From Nitrospiraceae bacterium (GTDB taxonomy: Bacteria; Nitrospirota; Nitrospiria; Nitrospirales; Nitrospiraceae), in the NCBI GenBank assembly GCA_011391455.1, contig JAABQN010000116.1, positions 1 to 6,546 on the forward strand: a stretch of DNA of 6,546 nucleotides. Direction: 5' to 3'. Of this stretch, positions 1-5,759 are shown one piece after another (positions within the stretch are counted from its first letter, which is position 1; the number at the start of each line of letters is the position of its first letter). Made by a program: the position numbers and the translations under genes. Under the pieces are notes generated by a model. The model had not been told where the DNA came from, made no database searches, and was given only the letters and a program-made list of their open reading frames with translations.

Positions 1-651
1 TGGCTTGACACCTTGGAGCAGGAGCTTCTTCCATTCCTCCCATAGCCGTTCGCTCGGTTGCCCGTCTTGCGTCACGGTCTTACAGAGAGCCACTGTCTCT
101 GGCGCGGCGGTCAACCCAAACCGTGCAGCCAATTGCATGCCGCGCAAGACGCGAAGCGGGTCTTCGGTGAAACGATCCGATATGTGACGGAGTATGTGCG
201 CATCGAGATCGGCCCGGCCTTGGAAGGGGTCGTGGAACTCCAGCGTGTCCGGATCCCAGGCCATTGCATTCACGGTGAAATCGCGCCGCGCCAGAGCCTC
301 GTCGATGTCCATGTCGGGATCGGACTGTCTCAGCTGTCCTGTGGCGGGCTCGTTGCCGGTGAGCATGCGGGAGGGAATGGAAATATCGATGGGCAGGCCT
401 TGCAACTTGAATACGCCAAAGGTCTTGCCGACGAACTGCACGGAGAAATGTTCGGTGAGCAGCGTATGGAGCTGGCCAGGCGGCAGCCCGGAAATTTCGA
501 TGTCCAAATCGTGTGGTTGCCGGCCAAGTACGAGGTCGCGTATACAGCCACCGACCAGCCACATCCGGCCGCCGGCACGGCGAATGAGCTGTTCAATGTG
601 CCGGAGAGAACCAGCGAGTGTCGGATCCTCGATACGAAAGCGAACAGGCAC
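1..651 (-). CDS. CCA tRNA nucleotidyltransferase / poly(A) polymerase family protein, N-terminal 217 codons (runs off left edge)
   Basis: This is the head and neck region of a class II nucleotidyltransferase of the CCA-adding enzyme/poly(A) polymerase family, which adds or repairs the 3' CCA of tRNA. Counting from the GTG start, residues 32-41 read LVGGCIRDLV, the glycine-rich nucleotide-binding loop. The metal-binding DxD pair is D48 and D50 (HDLDIEI). RRDFTVNAMA (122-131) is the ribose-recognition motif. EDPLRVLRG (163-171) is the EDxxR template-forming motif, and an ERLWEEWKKLL helix follows (201-211). No stop codon appears before the left edge, so the C-terminal body and tail are missing, as is any HD domain. 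The GTG at 649-651 is the only possible start because the in-frame codon before it is the galT stop TAA. The ribosome site GGAGG lies inside the last galT codons, 11 bases upstream. The abutting genes imply co-transcription with galT and probably translational coupling. CCA-adding, A-adding or poly(A) activity cannot be told apart from this portion. Confidence 0.93.
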   Translation of the reverse strand, partial: MPVRFRIEDPTLAGSLRHIEQLIRRAGGRMWLVGGCIRDLVLGRQPHDLDIEISGLPPGQLHTLLTEHFSVQFVGKTFGVFKLQGLPIDISIPSRMLTGNEPATGQLRQSDPDMDIDEALARRDFTVNAMAWDPDTLEFHDPFQGRADLDAHILRHISDRFTEDPLRVLRGMQLAARFGLTAAPETVALCKTVTQDGQPSERLWEEWKKLLLQGVKP

Positions 652-1656
652 TTATAGCGATGCCTCCCTCAGAAACTTCGCCGACTCTTCCGGCGCCACC
701 GGATTGATGTAGAACCCTGTGCCCCATTCGAACCCTGCGACGTGGGTCAGCTTCGGAATGATTTCGATGTGCCAGTGGTAGAAATCCCCGGTCTTTTCAT
801 GGAGGGGGGAACTATGGAGAATAAAGTTGTAGGACGGCTTCGCGAGGACTTTGTCCATCCGCCGGAGCGCCTCCGAGAGAATCGGCGCAAGGAATTCGAA
901 TTGTGTCTTCTGGCTCTCTTCGAAGTAGCCGGCATGGCGTTTAGGGAGAATCCACATCTCAAAGGGAAAGCGCGGGGCAAAGGGGGTGACACAGAGGAAC
1001 TCGGGATTTTCCGCTACGATGCGATCGCCGTCCGCGAGATCCTGCCGGATAATATCGCAGTAGATGCAGCGTTCTTTCTGAACATAATGAGCCCGACAAC
1101 CGTCGATCTCTTCCATGACGCTGGTGGGGATGATCGGAAGGGCAATGAGTTGTGAGTGGCTGTGCTCCAACGTCGCGCCGGCTGACGCTCCGTGGTTCTT
1201 GAAAATCAGGATGTATCGGAACCGTACGTCTTTCTTCAAATCGATCATGCGATCGCGATAGGCCCACAGGACGTCCTCGATCCGTTTTGTCGGCATATCG
1301 GCCAGGCTGTCCGTGTGGCTCGGAGTCTCGATGATGACTTCATGGGCGCCGATCCCATTCATGCGATCGTAGAGGCCAAGGCCTTGGCGGTCGAGGTTGC
1401 CTTCAACCTGGAGTGCGGGAAATTTGTTCGGTACGACACGCACGGTCCAGTTCGGGCTGTTGGGTGCGACGGGTTGCGGCCGGTAGGCCATGATCTCTTT
1501 CGGCGTCAACCGTTCTTGCCCTGGGCAAAAGGGGCAGAGGGTTGCGGCCAAAGGTCGGGCGACTTGCACAGGAATGAAATCGTGCGGCCGGGCATTCCGC
1601 TCCGTCGAAATAATCACCCACCGACCGACAATCGGATCACGTCTGAGATCGGGCAT
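652..1656 (-). CDS. galT: Galactose-1-phosphate uridylyltransferase family protein (GalT)
   Basis: A full-length (334 aa) HIT-superfamily GalT. The family transfers UMP between UDP-glucose and galactose-1-phosphate through a uridylylated histidine; the enzyme is cytosolic. Seen in the sequence: a metal-ligand Cys pair C41-x2-C44 (CPFC), H114 in the position of a third ligand, and the active-site motif H165-S-H167-S-Q169, with H167 the expected nucleophile. There is a second Cys pair C197-x2-C200 (CIYC), the PFAPRFPFEMWILPKRH block (225-241), and H294-W-H296 in the C-terminal half. The motif is HSHSQ, unlike the HPHGQ of the E. coli enzyme as I recall it. The ATG at 1654-1656 has a good ribosome site (AGGAG, 5 bases upstream). 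It lies downstream of a GH57 glucan hydrolase and directly upstream of the tRNA nucleotidyltransferase. No galK or galE is in view, so the true substrate could be another hexose-1-phosphate or ADP-glucose; family membership is secure, substrate is not. Confidence 0.93.
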   Translation of the reverse strand: MPDLRRDPIVGRWVIISTERNARPHDFIPVQVARPLAATLCPFCPGQERLTPKEIMAYRPQPVAPNSPNWTVRVVPNKFPALQVEGNLDRQGLGLYDRMNGIGAHEVIIETPSHTDSLADMPTKRIEDVLWAYRDRMIDLKKDVRFRYILIFKNHGASAGATLEHSHSQLIALPIIPTSVMEEIDGCRAHYVQKERCIYCDIIRQDLADGDRIVAENPEFLCVTPFAPRFPFEMWILPKRHAGYFEESQKTQFEFLAPILSEALRRMDKVLAKPSYNFILHSSPLHEKTGDFYHWHIEIIPKLTHVAGFEWGTGFYINPVAPEESAKFLREASL

Positions 1657-1671
1657 GGTCTCTCCTAAGCA

Positions 1672-1782
1672 ATGTGGAATGTGTAATGTTCAATGTTAAA
1701 TTGACCGGAAATATTGCCAGATACATACAGGAATTTCACTCTTGTAATTCATCATTGAACATTCACCATTGACCATTCAGCG
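1672..1782. repeat. Intergenic AATG/CATT-type repeat cluster with imperfect inverted arms
   Basis: The 137-bp gap between GH57 and galT is AT-richer than its surroundings. It is built from reiterated short units: AATGTGG, AATGTG and AATGTTC on the left, and CATTGAAC, TTCACCATTGACC and ATTCAGC on the right. AATGTTCAATG (1685-1695) is the reverse complement of CATTGAACATT (1753-1763), so the two arms can pair across a roughly 57-bp centre. The stretch ATTCATCATTGAACAT (1747-1762) recurs exactly at 5684-5699 in this window. This looks like a dispersed chromosomal repeat family, not a coding segment. It lies inside what may be a single transcript. Confidence 0.6.
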
Positions 1783-1792
1783 CTGTGCGCTG
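1778..1792 (-). terminator. Short GC hairpin just after the GH57 stop codon (weak terminator candidate)
   Basis: CAGCGC (1778-1783) and GCGCTG (1787-1792) form a 6-bp perfect inverted repeat with a 3-base loop, starting 1 base after the GH57 TGA. Reading on the minus strand, no run of T follows (AATGGTCAATGG comes next). It therefore does not meet the usual form of an intrinsic terminator and may be only an mRNA 3' structure or chance. Confidence 0.2.
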
Positions 1793-1793
1793 T

Positions 1794-3995
1794 TCACACT
1801 CGCCACAGGTTTGCTTCAAAATCCGGTCCTGGCACAAGGAAGGTCGCAGGCTTGTGGTGCGGGTAGCGTGCGACTTCCAAACGATGTTCCAGCACCAAGA
1901 TGGTCATATGGACTTCCTGCCTGGCGGTGAGCTGTAAGTCTTTAAACGACACAGCCAGTTCGATAATCTTCCGATGACAGATCGATTGATAGGGGCCGAT
2001 TTCCTGCCAGGATCCGTTTGCGAGTTTCTGTGAGAGCAGATACTGATGCTGTTCAGCCGGCGTGAGTGAACACGATAGGCGGTAGAGATGTTCGGGTGTC
2101 TGCAGTTGCAGCTCGACCGTCAGTTCAGCCTGGCGTGGTTGTGACTGTTCGTCTGGATCGAGGCGGAGATATAACCGGTCAAGACTCCAGCCAAACTGGA
2201 TATCGGTTAGCACTCCTTCGGCCTTCCACATCGCGCCGAGCGGCGGCTGAGTCTCGATCCTGCCGGCTCCGCGCCACTCGAAAAAGTCGGTCACGAACCC
2301 ATCCAGGGAGGGGTTCAGCAAGGCGAGCGGCGCTGTGACGAGGTCTACCTCCGGCAGGCCGCGTGGCCGGCAGATCGGCTGATTGAACTGGTCCGGTGGG
2401 GTCAGCCCCGCGATCGTCCAGACGTTCCGAAGGTGGGTACGGAAGAGCCGATCGAACTCGTCGTTGTAGCCGCAATCGAAATCGTCCCCATACCACCAGA
2501 ACCAATCGCTGCCTTCTGCGGCATAGAGTTCGTCCCAGGCGGCTTGCGCGCGATCCGGGGGAAGTGTGGCGGCGATGTCAGCGAGACGGGATCGCGTGTG
2601 ACTCACTAGATCCCATCCCTGATTATCTTCCTGGTGGCCGATCCAGATTTTATAGTCCTGATTGATCCAGGAGCCGGAATGGAGGTGGCTGATCCTCTGA
2701 GTGGACGGCGCGGCTTCGAGCGCTTGGGAAATTGTCGCGGTGGTGGCGCGAACCCCATCGTGATTGAGTGCGCCGGTCGAGCAGGCCTTGTAGAGGAGCG
2801 AAAGAAACTGTTCGCCTCCCTCGTGGTAGTGCTCCCATGGATTTTCCCCGTCGAGCACAATCGCGATGGTGACCTGCTCCTGCGGCGCTTCGTGAATGAT
2901 GTGGCGCAGCCGGCGAAGGACATCCTCGGCGGCCATTTCAGGAGTCGTCTTATGGTAGACGAAGCCGAAGGCGTCAGAGATTTCCCGGTCGCGAAACAGT
3001 ATTGTGACGTCTTGGCCATCCTGCCCGACCCGGTAGGGCTGGTAGAGGTCTCGCTCACGTTGCCAGGGTTGCTGGGCTGCGTCGAGCGAGCGAGCAAGGA
3101 TGCCTTCGTCGGTCGCCAGCCAGCGCAGTCCAACCTTTGGCAACATCGGAATCAATTCCGGGCAGACGGAACCTTCCGACGGCCAGAGGCCCACGGGGGC
3201 TCGTCCGAATGTGGCGGCATGAAACTCGACGGCCCGTTGTAGCTGTGCCTCCGCATCTTCCGGCGCATGGAATCGCGAGGGGAGGGGGAGATCCGGTCTG
3301 GCACGCCGAGTGAAGTCTGTATCGATGACGAGGGGCAGGATCGGATGGAAGAAGGGAGTCGTCGTGAGCTCAATCTGTTCCCGCTCCATCAGTCGCCGAT
3401 AGAGCGGAACGATCTCCTGCATAGCCACGAGTTGGAGGGCCAATACCTCCTGCTTTTCCTCTTCCGTGAAGCCCTTGTTCTTCGCGCGTAGCGCAGCCAA
3501 GCGCGGATAGCGGCTGACCGTGCCGTAGCCGAACCAGGCGAGGTTGTGCCAGGTTTGCAAGTCCAGCAGATCCTGTGTGGAAAATTGCCGCGCCACGCGC
3601 TCCAAGTCGCGGCCAAAGGTGTCGGCCCCACGCTTCACCAGCAATTCATGATAGCGAGGGTAGGGGCGTACCATTGTGGCCCAATTGGCGGAGAAGAAAT
3701 GCCGGACGAGAAAGGCTTTCTCTTCCGGATGGAGGTCCGCCGCCGGACGCTGCGCATATTCCAGAAAGAGGTCGCGCACCGTCCCTGATCCGATTTCTTG
3801 CAGCTGTCGCAGGAGCGAAGGGGTGAAATTGAACGTGGCTTTGATCGTGGGAAACTTCTCCAACCCATAGGCCATATCGTAGTAGGCCTTGGTGGCATGA
3901 AGGCGCACCCAGGGCATACTGGCAGACCCCGCGACCGGGTCCGTGTAATAGGGTTGATGCATGTGCCAGAGAAAACAGATTTGAGCAGTCTTCAT
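1794..3995 (-). CDS. Glycoside hydrolase family 57 protein (amylopullulanase/alpha-amylase type)
   Basis: A 733-residue GH57 retaining enzyme expected to hydrolyse alpha-1,4 and possibly alpha-1,6 bonds of glycogen or starch. Conserved regions are in the right order: HMHQPYY (11-17); the second region IELTTTPFFHPI (208-219); the nucleophile motif GLWPSEGS (269-276), with E274; ATDEGIL (294-300); and IVLDGENPWEHY (379-390), with D382 the expected acid/base. SGSWINQDYKIWIG (440-453) and DWFWWYGDDF (497-506) follow. The spacing of E274 and D382 resembles archaeal amylopullulanases. Residues about 545-733 form a separate C-terminal beta-rich domain. No signal peptide precedes HMHQP, so the protein is probably cytosolic and acts on stored glucan. 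The ATG at 3993-3995 places the first conserved motif at residue 11, as usual for the family. There is no clear ribosome site, only AAAGCATTCGACT before the ATG, and a long inverted-repeat element begins 14 bp upstream. The exact bond specificity cannot be read from sequence. Confidence 0.93.
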   Translation of the reverse strand: MKTAQICFLWHMHQPYYTDPVAGSASMPWVRLHATKAYYDMAYGLEKFPTIKATFNFTPSLLRQLQEIGSGTVRDLFLEYAQRPAADLHPEEKAFLVRHFFSANWATMVRPYPRYHELLVKRGADTFGRDLERVARQFSTQDLLDLQTWHNLAWFGYGTVSRYPRLAALRAKNKGFTEEEKQEVLALQLVAMQEIVPLYRRLMEREQIELTTTPFFHPILPLVIDTDFTRRARPDLPLPSRFHAPEDAEAQLQRAVEFHAATFGRAPVGLWPSEGSVCPELIPMLPKVGLRWLATDEGILARSLDAAQQPWQRERDLYQPYRVGQDGQDVTILFRDREISDAFGFVYHKTTPEMAAEDVLRRLRHIIHEAPQEQVTIAIVLDGENPWEHYHEGGEQFLSLLYKACSTGALNHDGVRATTATISQALEAAPSTQRISHLHSGSWINQDYKIWIGHQEDNQGWDLVSHTRSRLADIAATLPPDRAQAAWDELYAAEGSDWFWWYGDDFDCGYNDEFDRLFRTHLRNVWTIAGLTPPDQFNQPICRPRGLPEVDLVTAPLALLNPSLDGFVTDFFEWRGAGRIETQPPLGAMWKAEGVLTDIQFGWSLDRLYLRLDPDEQSQPRQAELTVELQLQTPEHLYRLSCSLTPAEQHQYLLSQKLANGSWQEIGPYQSICHRKIIELAVSFKDLQLTARQEVHMTILVLEHRLEVARYPHHKPATFLVPGPDFEANLWRV

Positions 3996-4009
3996 AGTCG
4001 AATGCTTTA

Positions 4010-4226
4010 GCAGAAGGCTGAAAAAGTCGCTCTTCTCACCCGCCCAACCCTGGCGCGCCGAGACGCGTCTTTTCCCGGGCTTCGTTCTCGGCTCATCGAA
4101 ATCCTCACCGTACCCCTCCCGGGAAAAGAGCTGTTCCGACAGCTAGGGGTTGGGCGGGTGAGAATGCTACGCCTCCGGTTTCGACTCGCCTGCGGCCTTG
4201 CTGGACAGTCTTTTTGAGCCTCCTGC
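4010..4226. repeat. 217-bp nested inverted-repeat (fold-back, MITE- or BIME-like) element
   Basis: Three pairs of arms are visible. The outer arms are 4010-4028 (GCAGAAGGCTGAAAAAGTC) and 4208-4226, matching at 16 of 19 positions as reverse complements. The middle arms are 4033-4050 (TTCTCACCCGCCCAACCC) and 4147-4164, a perfect 18-bp match. The inner arms are 4068-4079 (TCTTTTCCCGGG) and 4118-4129, a perfect 12-bp match sharing the same centre as the middle arms. No coding sequence or transposase fits inside, and I see no clear target-site duplication. The element would make a very stable cruciform or RNA hairpin in the 5' leader of GH57. I recall similar GCTGAAAAAGTC-bounded repeats in Nitrospira genomes, but this was not searched. 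Confidence 0.8.
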
Positions 4227-4285
4227 GGGATAGTTGTTCTGGTGGCCACATCACTGATGCGGATCATTGTAGTTTTCGCATGGCT

Positions 4286-4317
4286 TTGTAGTCTTTCCGC
4301 AATCTGTCGGATATAAG
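4286..4317 (+). promoter_or_regulatory. Weak sigma70-like promoter candidate for the VanZ-like gene
   Basis: TTGTAG (4286-4291) could be a -35 box. The -10 box could be GATATA (4310-4315, spacer 18) or TATAAG (4312-4317, spacer 20), about 40 bases before the ATG at 4355. Neither spacing and match combination is ideal, and the call rests only on position and partial consensus. The remaining bases between the fold-back element and this gene (4227-4285) show nothing else recognisable. Confidence 0.25.
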
Positions 4318-4354
4318 TATGGCATAGGGGCGGAAATGGAGCGAGAGGAAATTG

Positions 4355-4756
4355 ATGCGTGACGTAGCCCGGCAAGATGTGATGGTTCAAGTGTTCTGGT
4401 ACTGGCTGCCGGTGGCGTTGTATGCCGGGACGATTTTTTACTTGTCGTCCCAGTCGCACCCGGAAGAGCAATTGCCACCTCTCTTGTTCGAAGAAATCAG
4501 CGACAAAGTCTTGCATGCGGTAGAGTATGCCGTGCTTGGCGGACTCTGCTACCGGGCCTTCCGTTGGGGGGTGAGCGGACAAGTCGCGTCGCAGGCGCTC
4601 CTCTTCGCCATTGTCACGGCGTCGCTATATGGGATGACGGATGAAGGACATCAATTTTTTGTCCCATTCCGCGAATCGAGCTGGCAGGATTGGCTGGCCG
4701 ATACGACTGGCGCAGTCATTGGAGCGTTGAGTTGGCGGTCCATCAGGCCGGGATGA
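4355..4756 (+). CDS. VanZ-like family small membrane protein
   Basis: A 133-residue integral membrane protein of the VanZ-like family. VanZ in Enterococcus contributes to teicoplanin resistance, but most members have no established function and the resistance role should not be transferred. Four hydrophobic segments are visible, at about residues 14-30, 52-70, 78-94 and 113-127. Family-typical polar residues are D50-K-x2-H54-x2-E57 at the start of segment 2, D96-E97-x-H99-Q100-F after segment 3, R106-x2-S109, and D112-x3-D116 leading into segment 4. The length is normal for stand-alone members. The ATG at 4355 is preferred over the TTG at 4352 because AGAGG (4344-4348) then lies 6 bases upstream. 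It is the first plus-strand gene after the divergent GH57 gene and seems monocistronic, because the toxin-antitoxin operon downstream has its own promoter. Confidence 0.88.
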   Translation: MRDVARQDVMVQVFWYWLPVALYAGTIFYLSSQSHPEEQLPPLLFEEISDKVLHAVEYAVLGGLCYRAFRWGVSGQVASQALLFAIVTASLYGMTDEGHQFFVPFRESSWQDWLADTTGAVIGALSWRSIRPG

Positions 4757-4806
4757 AAAACCGCGAGACGGGCGTGATAGGAGGCGCTGCACGCAGTATG
4801 CGGAAG

Positions 4807-4835
4807 TTGACTATATGTCTTATCTGACATATAGT
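4807..4835 (+). promoter_or_regulatory. Sigma70-type promoter of the toxin-antitoxin operon
   Basis: TTGACT (4807-4812) and TATAGT (4830-4835) are separated by exactly 17 bases. They match the sigma70 -35 and -10 consensus at five of six and four of six positions. Transcription would begin near 4842, leaving a leader of about 17 bases before the GTG at 4859. This is the best promoter match noticed in the window. It overlaps an inverted repeat that probably serves as operator. Confidence 0.7.
4810..4835. promoter_or_regulatory. Palindromic operator candidate (10-bp perfect inverted repeat, 6-bp spacer)
   Basis: ACTATATGTC (4810-4819) and GACATATAGT (4826-4835) are exact reverse complements separated by TTATCT. 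The left arm covers most of the -35 box and the right arm contains the whole -10 box. A dimeric repressor bound here would occlude RNA polymerase. In HigBA-type operons the XRE antitoxin, alone or with its toxin, commonly represses its own promoter, so the antitoxin at 5217-5558 is the likely ligand. The binding is inferred; the symmetry is seen. Confidence 0.7.
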
Positions 4836-4858
4836 TCTGCTAAGAAAGAGAGCGCTGA

Positions 4859-5206
4859 GTGAGGAGATCCAGAAAGGATACACCACTTGTCTGGCTCCGG
4901 GGCGAGGTGAAGACGCCGCCTTTTTCTCAAGCCGCGCGCCTTGAAGCGGGGTACCTGCTCAGGTTGTTGCAGCAGGGCGAATCCCTTGGGCTTCCGCATT
5001 CACGGCCCATGCCGGTCATTGGACCAAGGTGCCATGAGTTGCGGATCAACGATGAATCCAGCACGTTTCGTATTTTATACCGGGCAGATACCGATGCGGT
5101 TGTCATTCTCGATGTATTGAAGAAGAAGACGGAGCAGACGCCTCAATCAATCATTGAGACCTGCAGACGTCGGCTCAGAGAGTATGACCGACTGATTGCA
5201 GGATAG
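4859..5206 (+). CDS. RelE/HigB-type toxin (phage gp49-like family) of a type II toxin-antitoxin system
   Basis: A 115-residue small basic protein matching the phage gp49-like/HigB group of the RelE/ParE superfamily. Such toxins are typically ribosome-dependent mRNA endonucleases held inactive by the cognate antitoxin. Characteristic stretches are PLVWL (9-13), the EAGYLLRLLQQG helix (29-40), RPMPVIGPRCHELRI (49-63), and FRILYRADTDAVVILDVLKKKTEQTP (from residue 70), then a C-terminal basic helix (RRRLREYDR, 103-111). The basic and aromatic residues R71, Y74 and K88-K90 are candidates for RNA contact or catalysis, by family analogy only. The start is GTG at 4859, since the preceding in-frame codon is TGA and the next GTG would remove the conserved PLVWL. 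The ribosome site is modest (AGAGAG, 6 bases upstream). The toxin-first order with an XRE partner 10 bases downstream is the HigBA layout. Some family members are inactive, so toxicity is predicted only. Confidence 0.9.
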   Translation: MRRSRKDTPLVWLRGEVKTPPFSQAARLEAGYLLRLLQQGESLGLPHSRPMPVIGPRCHELRINDESSTFRILYRADTDAVVILDVLKKKTEQTPQSIIETCRRRLREYDRLIAG

Positions 5207-5216
5207 GAGCAGCACG

Positions 5217-5558
5217 ATGAAGAAAATGAAACGCGAAAAACTTGAAGCTGCCGGATGGGCCGTCGGGTCCGTGAAGGAGTTTCTTGGGTTGTCGGAGGCG
5301 GATACGGTCCTGATCGAAATGAAGCTGGCGCTCAGCCGCAGTCTCAGGGACCGACGGAAGAAATATGGCCTGTCACAAGTTCAGCTCGCTGAACGACTCC
5401 ACTCCAGTCAGTCCCGCGTCGCGAAGATGGAAGCCGGGGACCCGTCAGTGTCGATGGATCTCTTGGTCAGTTCCCTGTTGCTCCTCGGAGCCAGCTCCGC
5501 CGATCTTGCCGACGCCATTCGAGGAAGAGAGAAGAAAACAGGTCCTCGCGCCGCCTAA
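5217..5558 (+). CDS. XRE-family helix-turn-helix antitoxin of the type II toxin-antitoxin pair
   Basis: A 113-residue antitoxin and DNA-binding protein, partner of the upstream toxin. The N-terminal part, KREKLEAAGWAVGSVKEFLGLS (5-26), is the typical lead-in of this antitoxin subgroup. The XRE/Cro-type HTH spans about residues 40-92: RRKKYGLSQVQLAERL supplies the first helices and SSQSRVAKMEAG (63-74) the recognition helix, with DPSVSMDLLVSSLLLLG closing the domain. The C-terminal tail is short and basic. The ATG at 5217 is chosen because AGGAG, within the end of the toxin gene, lies 7 bases upstream. An in-frame TTG at 5196 would overlap the toxin and has no better site. It probably neutralises the toxin by direct binding and represses the operon at the palindrome around 4810-4835. 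Confidence 0.92.
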   Translation: MKKMKREKLEAAGWAVGSVKEFLGLSEADTVLIEMKLALSRSLRDRRKKYGLSQVQLAERLHSSQSRVAKMEAGDPSVSMDLLVSSLLLLGASSADLADAIRGREKKTGPRAA

Positions 5559-5563
5559 GGCTC

Positions 5564-5659
5564 GTCTGTCTTGTTCGTGTAGTCTGTCTGGTCTGTCTTG
5601 TTTCTCTGGTGAGGTTTCCGATCCGGTCAATAAGACAGACCAAATAGACAAGAGAGACC
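5564..5659. repeat. GTCTGTCT-type repeat with direct and inverted copies
   Basis: GTCTGTCTTGTT occurs twice as a direct repeat (5564-5575 and 5591-5602). GGTCTGTCTT (5590-5599) is the exact reverse complement of AAGACAGACC (5632-5641). The longer left stretch 5564-5589 also pairs imperfectly with the segment ending near 5659 (GACAAGAGAGACC). The low-complexity TCTG units and inverted arms look like a dispersed intergenic repeat. It starts 5 bases after the antitoxin stop and might act as a transcript 3' structure, but it is not a standard intrinsic terminator. Confidence 0.6.
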
Positions 5660-5675
5660 GCCCGCGGGACTCCTC

Positions 5676-5700
5676 AATTCACCATTCATCATTGAACATC
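5676..5700. repeat. Second copy of the ATTCATCATTGAACAT dispersed repeat
   Basis: ATTCATCATTGAACAT at 5684-5699 matches 1747-1762 exactly over 16 bases, and both copies are flanked by further ATTCACCATT-like units. Two copies in unrelated gaps 3.9 kb apart argue for a dispersed repeat family over chance. The stretch from here to 5759 holds nothing else I can identify. Confidence 0.6.
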
Positions 5701-5759
5701 CAAATTGTTGCTCCCGTTCTCTGAAAGGCAAAGTGATGTCTCATGGGAAACAGGGGAGG

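Noticed and set aside
58..657. 199-residue plus-strand ORF opposite the tRNA nucleotidyltransferase
   Set aside because: It lies antisense to a gene with clear catalytic motifs, and its translation shows no recognisable domain; an artefact of GC-rich coding DNA.
742..1155. 137-residue plus-strand ORF opposite galT
   Set aside because: Antisense to the galT active-site region, no family motif and no convincing ribosome site.
1021..1256. Two GCGATCGC palindromes (1021-1028 and 1249-1256), reminiscent of cyanobacterial HIP1
   Set aside because: Only these two were noticed, both within galT codons, with no enrichment elsewhere in the window; chance in GC-rich coding sequence.
1672..1782. Possible CRISPR-like array of short repeats
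   Set aside because: Units are only about 7-16 bases, irregularly spaced, with no equal-length spacers and no cas gene.
2634..3242. 202-residue plus-strand ORF opposite GH57
   Set aside because: Antisense to the catalytic core of GH57; composition follows the complementary codons of that gene.
4007..4582. 191-residue minus-strand ORF covering the fold-back element and part of the VanZ-like gene
   Set aside because: It crosses an inverted-repeat element and reads antisense through the VanZ motifs; no domain is recognisable.
4753..4827. 24-codon ORF whose ATG overlaps the VanZ-like gene stop (ATGA)
   Set aside because: It has no ribosome site and runs into the toxin-antitoxin promoter palindrome, so coding use is unlikely.
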